The position numbers and the translations under genes are program-made. From positions 1-11,238 of the forward strand of contig CAYFQE010000027.1 in NCBI GenBank assembly GCA_964345235.1: 11,238 nt of DNA. Direction: 5' to 3'. Below the pieces are notes generated by a model. That model was not told where the DNA came from. It did no database searches and was given only the letters and a program-made list of their open reading frames with translations. The stretch is from Scatomorpha sp964345235. Lineage in GTDB: Bacteria > Bacillota > Clostridia > Oscillospirales > Oscillospiraceae. Of the stretch, positions 6,331-11,238 are shown one piece after another. Every line of letters starts with the position of its first letter. Position 1 is the first letter of the stretch.

Positions 6331-8205
6331 TTAATCCAGCTCTATTGCCCCAGTGTTAAGCTGATAGTATCTGCCCTTCATCTCCATTAAATCATCGTGG
6401 TCGCCGCGTTCGACAATCTCGCCCTGCTCCAAGACCATAATTGCATTGGCATCTCGAACTGTTGAAAGACGGTGAGCAATGACAAAGGTTGTTCTTCCCT
6501 CCATCAGGGCATCCATCCCCTTCGAGATAAGCGACTCTGTTCTCGTATCGACCGAGGAAGTCGCTTCGTCCATGATGAGGATAATAGGGTCGGCGATTAC
6601 CGCTCGCGCGATAGACAGCAGCTGCTGCTCACCTTGCGATAAGCTTCCGCCGTCCGGCCCTAAGACAGTTCGGTAACCGTCTTTTAATTTTGAAATAAAA
6701 CCGTGCGCATTGGCCGAAATAGCCGCATGTATGACTTCTTCATCCGTAGCATCCAGCCTGCCGTAGCGGATGTTCTCGGCTATCGTGCCCTCGAAGAGGT
6801 TGATGTCTTGAAGGACGAAGCCCATAATGCTGCGCAAATCCGTTTTGTCGATGCGCCTTAAGTCGATGCCGTCGATGGTAATCTGTCCCGAATTGATCTC
6901 GTAAAAGCGGTTTATGAGATTGGTAATTGTTGTCTTGCCCGCACCGGTGGAGCCGACGAAGGCAATCTTCTGCCCCGGTTTTGCGTATAAGGAGATGTTT
7001 TTCAGCACCGGCTTCTCAGGCTCGTAACCGAAGCAAACATCATAGAATCGGATATCTCCCTTAACCGGAACGCTCCGGGTCGAGCCGTCGGGCTGAGGAA
7101 CAATCCAACAAAGGCCCTTTCTGCCGGCGCAGTCTCCCTCCAAAACGACATCGCCCTCCATAAGCTCGGACGGCTCGTCCAAAATGGCAAAGATTCGCTC
7201 GGCGCCCGCAAAGGCCATAAATATAGAGTTAAGTTGGTTTGAAACCATCGTAATCGGACGGGAAATTGTGCGCGTAAACTGCAGGAACGCCGCAATGTTT
7301 CCGACGCTCATGCTGCCTCTTATGGCAAGCATGGCCCCCAGCATCGCAATAATCGAATACATCGCAAACGTGAGATTTCCCATAACGGGCATCATGAGAA
7401 CGCCGTAGCTTGATGCATTTGTCGAGGCAACACGAAGAGCCTCGTTTTTTTCTTTAAACTCGGCTTCGGCACGGTCTTCGTAGTTGAATACCTTCACGAC
7501 CTTTTGCGCACTCATCATTTCTTCGACATAGTCGTTCATTTCTGCCGTGATTACCTGCCTTGCGCGGAAATACTTGCTCGAGCGCTTTCCGATAAATGAG
7601 ATTATGAGCATCATAAACGCAAGGCAAATAACTACAACCATCGTCAGAATCGGACTTATGATAATCATCATCGCAAAGGTGCCAAAAACTGTGATTAAGG
7701 ATGTTAAAACCTGATCTATACTCTGCTCCAGTGCCATGTTGAGCATGTCGATGTCGTTTGTAAACGAGCTCATCACCTCGCCGTGTCCGTGTTTATCGAA
7801 AAACGGAATCGGCAGAGACTGTACTTTTTCGAACAACTCTTTGCGAATTGAATATGTCGTTCTGGACGCAACAATCGTCATGCCTCGGCTGCCGAGATAC
7901 TGCGCAACCAAAAAGAAAATCACTAAAATGCCCATAGTTGCGAGCGCCTTGACAAACTCGTCCATGTCCTGCTTGACGGCTACGGCATCGATGACGGGAC
8001 TGAGCATCGAGTTTATCGCAACCATAAAAGCCGAACTCAGCATCGTCATTATTAGGGCTACAATAAATCTCCACTTGTTGTATTTAAAATAAGAAAACAG
8101 ACGAAGGATAGTCTTGTCTAAATTTTTGGGAGCAAACTGCGCTTTTCCACGCGGTGCACCGCCGTGCATATTTACAGCTCCGCCTTTTGCCTTTCCTCTT
8201 GTCAT
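6331..8205 (-). CDS. ABC exporter subunit with catalytic ATPase residues
   Basis: This 624-residue half-transporter has an N-terminal membrane domain (about 40-335, six predicted spans) and a C-terminal nucleotide-binding domain. The latter has Walker A GSTGAGKTT (418-426), Q-loop Q466, signature LSQGE (522-526), Walker B ILIMDE with catalytic E547, and switch H578. The signature is the non-canonical LSQGE and not LSGGQ. Before the NBD lies an insert of about 30 residues (354-382), and the N-terminus is Gly/Lys-rich with no hydrophobicity; both are features I recall from such Clostridial subunits. It pairs with the upstream subunit, its ATG overlapping the preceding stop as ATGA, with AGGAGG nine bases upstream. 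Likely a multidrug or lipid/peptide exporter in the cytoplasmic membrane; the substrate cannot be deduced. Confidence 0.95.
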   Translation of the reverse strand: MTRGKAKGGAVNMHGGAPRGKAQFAPKNLDKTILRLFSYFKYNKWRFIVALIMTMLSSAFMVAINSMLSPVIDAVAVKQDMDEFVKALATMGILVIFFLVAQYLGSRGMTIVASRTTYSIRKELFEKVQSLPIPFFDKHGHGEVMSSFTNDIDMLNMALEQSIDQVLTSLITVFGTFAMMIIISPILTMVVVICLAFMMLIISFIGKRSSKYFRARQVITAEMNDYVEEMMSAQKVVKVFNYEDRAEAEFKEKNEALRVASTNASSYGVLMMPVMGNLTFAMYSIIAMLGAMLAIRGSMSVGNIAAFLQFTRTISRPITMVSNQLNSIFMAFAGAERIFAILDEPSELMEGDVVLEGDCAGRKGLCWIVPQPDGSTRSVPVKGDIRFYDVCFGYEPEKPVLKNISLYAKPGQKIAFVGSTGAGKTTITNLINRFYEINSGQITIDGIDLRRIDKTDLRSIMGFVLQDINLFEGTIAENIRYGRLDATDEEVIHAAISANAHGFISKLKDGYRTVLGPDGGSLSQGEQQLLSIARAVIADPIILIMDEATSSVDTRTESLISKGMDALMEGRTTFVIAHRLSTVRDANAIMVLEQGEIVERGDHDDLMEMKGRYYQLNTGAIELD

Positions 8206-9926
8206 CCTGCAATACCTCCTCTCTGTGATTCGTAAATCTCTCTGTAAATCACAGATTTTTCGAGAAGTTCCTCATGAGTGCCGACATTTTCGATACATCC
8301 CTTTTCCATTACGATGATTCGGTCGGAGTCCTCGATTGATGCGATTCTCTGGGCAACGATGATAGTTGTAATCCCGCCCAGGTCTTCGCGGAAGGTCTTG
8401 CGCAATTTTGCATCCGTGGTCATATCGACGGCGCTCGTCGAGTCGTCTAATATTAGTATCTTCGGTTTTTTGACGAGGGCACGCGCAATCGTAAGGCGCT
8501 GTCTCTGTCCGCCGGAGAAGTTGCCTCCTCCCTGCTCGACACGATAATCAAGCCCTTCCTCGTATTCGCCGACAAATTCCCACGCCTGTGCCTGCTTGAG
8601 AGCGCGGATAATCTCATCGTCAGTCGCATTTTCATCGCCCCACTGCATATTGGAGCGGATTGTTCCCGTGACAAGAGTGTTCTTCTGCAAAACAAAGGCC
8701 ACTTCATCACGAAGCTTTTTTATATCGTACTCCTTTACATTTTTCCCGCCGACGCAAACCTCGCCGCAGGAAACATCGTAAAGGCGTGGGATCATCTGTA
8801 TCAGTGTGGACTTCGATGAGCCTGTCGATCCGATGATGCCGATGCGCTCGCCGGAGCGAATCTCCAGGTTTATATCGTTTAAAACGTTGTCTTTAAAGCC
8901 TGCGTACTTAAAACAGACATCTGAAAATGAAACGGAGCCGTCTGCGACGGTCTTTGCCGGATTTTCAACTTCGACTATCTCAGATTCCACATCCAGCACC
9001 TCGATTATGCGAGCCAAAGAAGCACGGCCTCGTGTCGCCGTAACAAGGTACATGGAAAAGAACATCAGGGACATCATAATTTGTCCTATATAGGTCGTAA
9101 ACGCAATAAGCTCTCCGCTTAGCATTGTTCCCGCCACAATCTGATGTCCGCCAAACCAAAGGGCGGAGATGATGACACTGTATACTATAAGGTTCATCAT
9201 GGGGAACAAAGATATGTTCCAGAGCATGGCTTTTATCGCACTGTTTAATAGATCTTTGTTTCTCTCGTCAAAACGCGCTTCCTCGTAGTCCTGACGGTTA
9301 AAAGCTTTAATAACACGGATTCCGGCCAAGTCTTCCCTGGTAATCTCGTTGATGCCGTCAACCTTTTCCTGAATTTTTCGAAACAAGGGACTTACTTTCC
9401 AAAAAACAAATCCGAACAAGCCGAACACCAGGGGTATGGCGACAACAAAAATCATAGCCAACTCTGCATTGACATTTATAGCCATGAAAAGCGCGAACAC
9501 CATCATCGAAGGGGAGCGCACAGCCATGCGCAAAGTCATCATTGTTACCTGTCCTATCATGTTGGTATCCGTCGTCAAACGCGTTATTAGTGACGAAACG
9601 CTCATCTCGTCGATATTCGTAAATGAATAGCGTTGAATCTTTCGATACGCCGCCTGCCGCAGTTCAGTTGCAAATCCGTATCCCGCCTTGGCTCCCATGA
9701 ACGAGCTGAGAACACCCATAAGCATCCCGAAGAGGGCAACGACAATCATCAAAATACCGGTCTGCACGACATAATCGACATTCCGTGTTTTTATGCCTAC
9801 ATCGATGATGCGACTCATCAAAAACGGAACTCCTATATCGGCAAACACCTCCAGCACCATTGCGATGGGAGAGAGGGCGGCGTTGATTCTGTATTTTTTC
9901 ATATACGGCAGTACTCTTTTAAGCAA
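8202..9926 (-). CDS. ABC exporter subunit with degenerate ATPase site
   Basis: The 574-residue half-transporter has a membrane domain (about 15-300) and a C-terminal NBD. Walker A is GSTGSSKST (366-374), with Ser where the third Gly is usual. Walker B ends LILDD, so the catalytic Glu is Asp495, and the switch His is Gln526 (VAQR). The signature FSGGQ (470-474) is intact. This is the pattern of the degenerate half in TM287/288- and BmrCD-like heterodimers: its own ATP site is weak, while its LSGGQ-like signature completes the active site of the partner. The start is TTG at 9926, chosen because GGAGG lies seven bases upstream; the next in-frame ATG (residue 9) has no such site. It follows the reductase gene by 62 bases and is translationally coupled to the next subunit. 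Confidence 0.95.
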   Translation of the reverse strand: MLKRVLPYMKKYRINAALSPIAMVLEVFADIGVPFLMSRIIDVGIKTRNVDYVVQTGILMIVVALFGMLMGVLSSFMGAKAGYGFATELRQAAYRKIQRYSFTNIDEMSVSSLITRLTTDTNMIGQVTMMTLRMAVRSPSMMVFALFMAINVNAELAMIFVVAIPLVFGLFGFVFWKVSPLFRKIQEKVDGINEITREDLAGIRVIKAFNRQDYEEARFDERNKDLLNSAIKAMLWNISLFPMMNLIVYSVIISALWFGGHQIVAGTMLSGELIAFTTYIGQIMMSLMFFSMYLVTATRGRASLARIIEVLDVESEIVEVENPAKTVADGSVSFSDVCFKYAGFKDNVLNDINLEIRSGERIGIIGSTGSSKSTLIQMIPRLYDVSCGEVCVGGKNVKEYDIKKLRDEVAFVLQKNTLVTGTIRSNMQWGDENATDDEIIRALKQAQAWEFVGEYEEGLDYRVEQGGGNFSGGQRQRLTIARALVKKPKILILDDSTSAVDMTTDAKLRKTFREDLGGITTIIVAQRIASIEDSDRIIVMEKGCIENVGTHEELLEKSVIYREIYESQRGGIAG

Positions 9927-9933
9927 GTAAAGT

Positions 9934-9938
9934 CCTCC
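9934..9938 (-). promoter_or_regulatory. Ribosome binding site deciding a TTG start
   Basis: GGAGG on the minus strand sits seven bases before TTG at 9926. It fixes the start of the upstream ABC subunit at a TTG codon and not at the ATG eight codons further in. Confidence 0.8.
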
Positions 9939-9988
9939 AATATATTCCTAAACTTTGTGCATGATATGAAAGCACTTTATAGCAAAGA

Positions 9989-11017
9989 CTAGACCTTTGT
10001 TTTTCCGGCAAGTACTTCCCTGTAGTCTTTGAGATTCTTTTTGAGCAGGTTCGGGATATCCAGCTCGTACGGGCACTTGGTCTTACAAATCCCGCATTCA
10101 AGACAGTCTTCAATCTTGTTCATCATCTCCTGAATCTCTGGAGTGAGCCAATCTGCGGTTGGAGAGCGCCTTAAAAGCTGAGACATCCTTGCGGCATTTC
10201 TTATCTCGATTCCAACCGGACAGGAGGGCATGCAGTATCCGCAACTTCTGCAGAAACCGCCCGAGAGCTCTTGCTTTTCTTTTTCTATTAAAGCCCGCAT
10301 CTCTTCGTTAAGAGTCGGTGGATTCTTAGAATACTCAATAAACTCGCAGAGTTCATGTTCACGCTGAATTCCCCAGATTGGCAAGACATTGTTATATTGA
10401 GTCATAAATGCGTATGCTGCGGCTGAATCGCTTATAAGTCCGCCTGAAAGAGCTTTCATCGCGATAAATCCCATGTTTGCCCTTTCACATTTTTTGACAA
10501 GTTCGACATCTTTTTCGGAAGCAAGATAGCAAAACGGAAACTGCAGGGTATCGTAAACACCTGCGTCCACACTCTCGCTCGCCACATTCGGCCTGTGATT
10601 TGTTATGCCGATAAATCTTATTTTGCCCTGTTTCTTAGCCTGAAGCATACATTCGTACATACCCGTGCCGTCCCCCGGCTTATAGCACACGGGAGGATTG
10701 TGGAACTGGTATATATCTATGTAATCGGTTTTCAGTAGAGAAAGAGATTTCTCTAAATCTGCCCAAAAGGCTTCGGGGGTATCGGCATCCGTTTTCGTTG
10801 AAATATAAATCTTATCTCTTATTTTTTCGAAAGCCTTGCCCAGTTTTTCCTCGCTGTCGCTGTATTTGCGCGCTGTATCGAAAAATTCGAAACCTTCTTC
10901 ATATGCCTTTCTCAATATTTTCACGGCAGTCTCAGTATCGGTTCTTTGAATCGGAAGCGCGCCGAATCCGTTGCGGTTGACTGTTATCCCCGTTCTTCCC
11001 AAAGTTATTTTTGGCAT
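9989..11017 (-). CDS. Aldo/keto reductase with two C-terminal [4Fe-4S] motifs
   Basis: The 342-residue protein joins an aldo/keto reductase barrel to a ferredoxin-like tail. The catalytic tetrad is complete: D47 and Y52 in FDTARKY, K75 in STKTD and H106 in IYQFHN. The tail holds two C-x2-C-x2-C-x3-C-P motifs: C256, C259, C262, C266 and C305, C308, C311, C315, each able to bind a [4Fe-4S] cluster. This architecture (AKR plus 4Fe-4S) is common in anaerobes, and the clusters suggest electron exchange with a ferredoxin- or flavin-type partner beside or instead of NAD(P)H. The substrate is unknown. GGGGAGG lies directly before the ATG, and a strong promoter lies at 11100-11072. It is the first gene of the apparent operon with the ABC exporter, though a functional link between them is unproven. 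Confidence 0.95.
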   Translation of the reverse strand: MPKITLGRTGITVNRNGFGALPIQRTDTETAVKILRKAYEEGFEFFDTARKYSDSEEKLGKAFEKIRDKIYISTKTDADTPEAFWADLEKSLSLLKTDYIDIYQFHNPPVCYKPGDGTGMYECMLQAKKQGKIRFIGITNHRPNVASESVDAGVYDTLQFPFCYLASEKDVELVKKCERANMGFIAMKALSGGLISDSAAAYAFMTQYNNVLPIWGIQREHELCEFIEYSKNPPTLNEEMRALIEKEKQELSGGFCRSCGYCMPSCPVGIEIRNAARMSQLLRRSPTADWLTPEIQEMMNKIEDCLECGICKTKCPYELDIPNLLKKNLKDYREVLAGKTKV

Positions 11018-11045
11018 TTTTTCCTCCCCACAAGCGTGCTTTCAT

Positions 11046-11065
11046 TCGTATATGTTTTTATACGA
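11046..11065. repeat. 7-bp inverted repeat at the reductase transcription start
   Basis: TCGTATA (11046-11052) and TATACGA (11059-11065) are exact reverse complements around a six-base T-rich loop. The repeat starts seven bases after the -10 box of the promoter at 11072-11100, so it lies on the expected +1 and early leader. It is a candidate operator for a dimeric repressor, or a short 5' hairpin. Confidence 0.6.
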
Positions 11066-11071
11066 AATTAT

Positions 11072-11100
11072 ATTATATTAATTTATCTCTCATAAGTCAA
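11072..11100 (-). promoter_or_regulatory. Strong sigma-A promoter for the reductase/ABC operon
   Basis: TTGACT (11100-11095, one mismatch), a 17-base spacer and a perfect TATAAT (11077-11072) lie on the minus strand about 55 bases before the reductase ATG. The inverted repeat at 11046-11065 lies just downstream. In the remaining 138 bases to the right edge I see no gene, only AT-rich sequence. Confidence 0.85.
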
Positions 11101-11238
11101 AGGGAAATAACATGTTTTGCACTTAATTGTCGTAATAAATATAAGCTAATATGTTTTCAATGTTAATCGGCTCCTTCCCCGCTTTAGCTGTCTGTCATTA
11201 AGCACCTGAAATTTGAATAATATGTTTTTATATGATAA

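Noticed and set aside
7002..7295. Arg/Ser-rich minus-strand ORF within the ABC gene
   Set aside because: It is a different frame of an intact ABC transporter ATPase gene, so it is a shadow.

Overview
The window looks like chromosomal DNA from a low-to-moderate GC Bacillota, most likely an anaerobic Clostridia-type bacterium. The grounds are a threonine T-box leader on thrS, strong TTGACA/TATAAT-type promoters, AGGAGG-type ribosome binding sites, a TM287/288-like heterodimeric ABC exporter, and an aldo/keto reductase carrying two [4Fe-4S] ferredoxin motifs. An intergenic repeat (about 2166-2242) also resembles one I associate with gut Clostridia. The genus cannot be told from the sequence. All nine protein genes lie on the minus strand, so transcription runs from the right edge to the left.

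From right to left: (1) 11238-6331 is a likely operon with a near-consensus promoter (11100-11072). It holds a ferredoxin-type aldo/keto reductase, then two half-size ABC exporter subunits whose ORFs overlap by ATGA. The upstream subunit has a degenerate ATPase site and the downstream one the catalytic residues, so they should work as a heterodimer. (2) 6259-4391 has its own promoter, a divergent YchF-type P-loop NTPase, and a small lipoprotein of unknown function placed at or over the ychF stop. (3) 4381-2338 is thrS under a consensus promoter and a T-box riboswitch with a probable ACC (Thr) specifier and an intrinsic terminator. The ThrS protein lacks the N-terminal TGS domain. (4) 2337-2086 is a gene-free spacer with a long hairpin and a palindromic intergenic repeat. 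(5) 2085-210 is a compact group of three genes: a short zinc-ribbon protein, a longer zinc-ribbon membrane protein that is its paralogue, and a fumarylacetoacetate hydrolase-family enzyme. (6) 209-1 holds a good promoter for a gene beyond the left edge, with a perfect 13-bp inverted repeat at the expected transcription start.

Most of the window is housekeeping or ordinary accessory content: translation (ThrS, YchF), export and redox. I see no CRISPR array, phage gene, transposase, tRNA, rRNA or clear multi-gene novel system. The parts most worth a second look are the two palindromes placed just downstream of promoters at either end, the tandem zinc-ribbon paralogues with a repeated RYSSxR motif, the divergent switch I of YchF, and the uncharacterised lipoprotein coupled to it.
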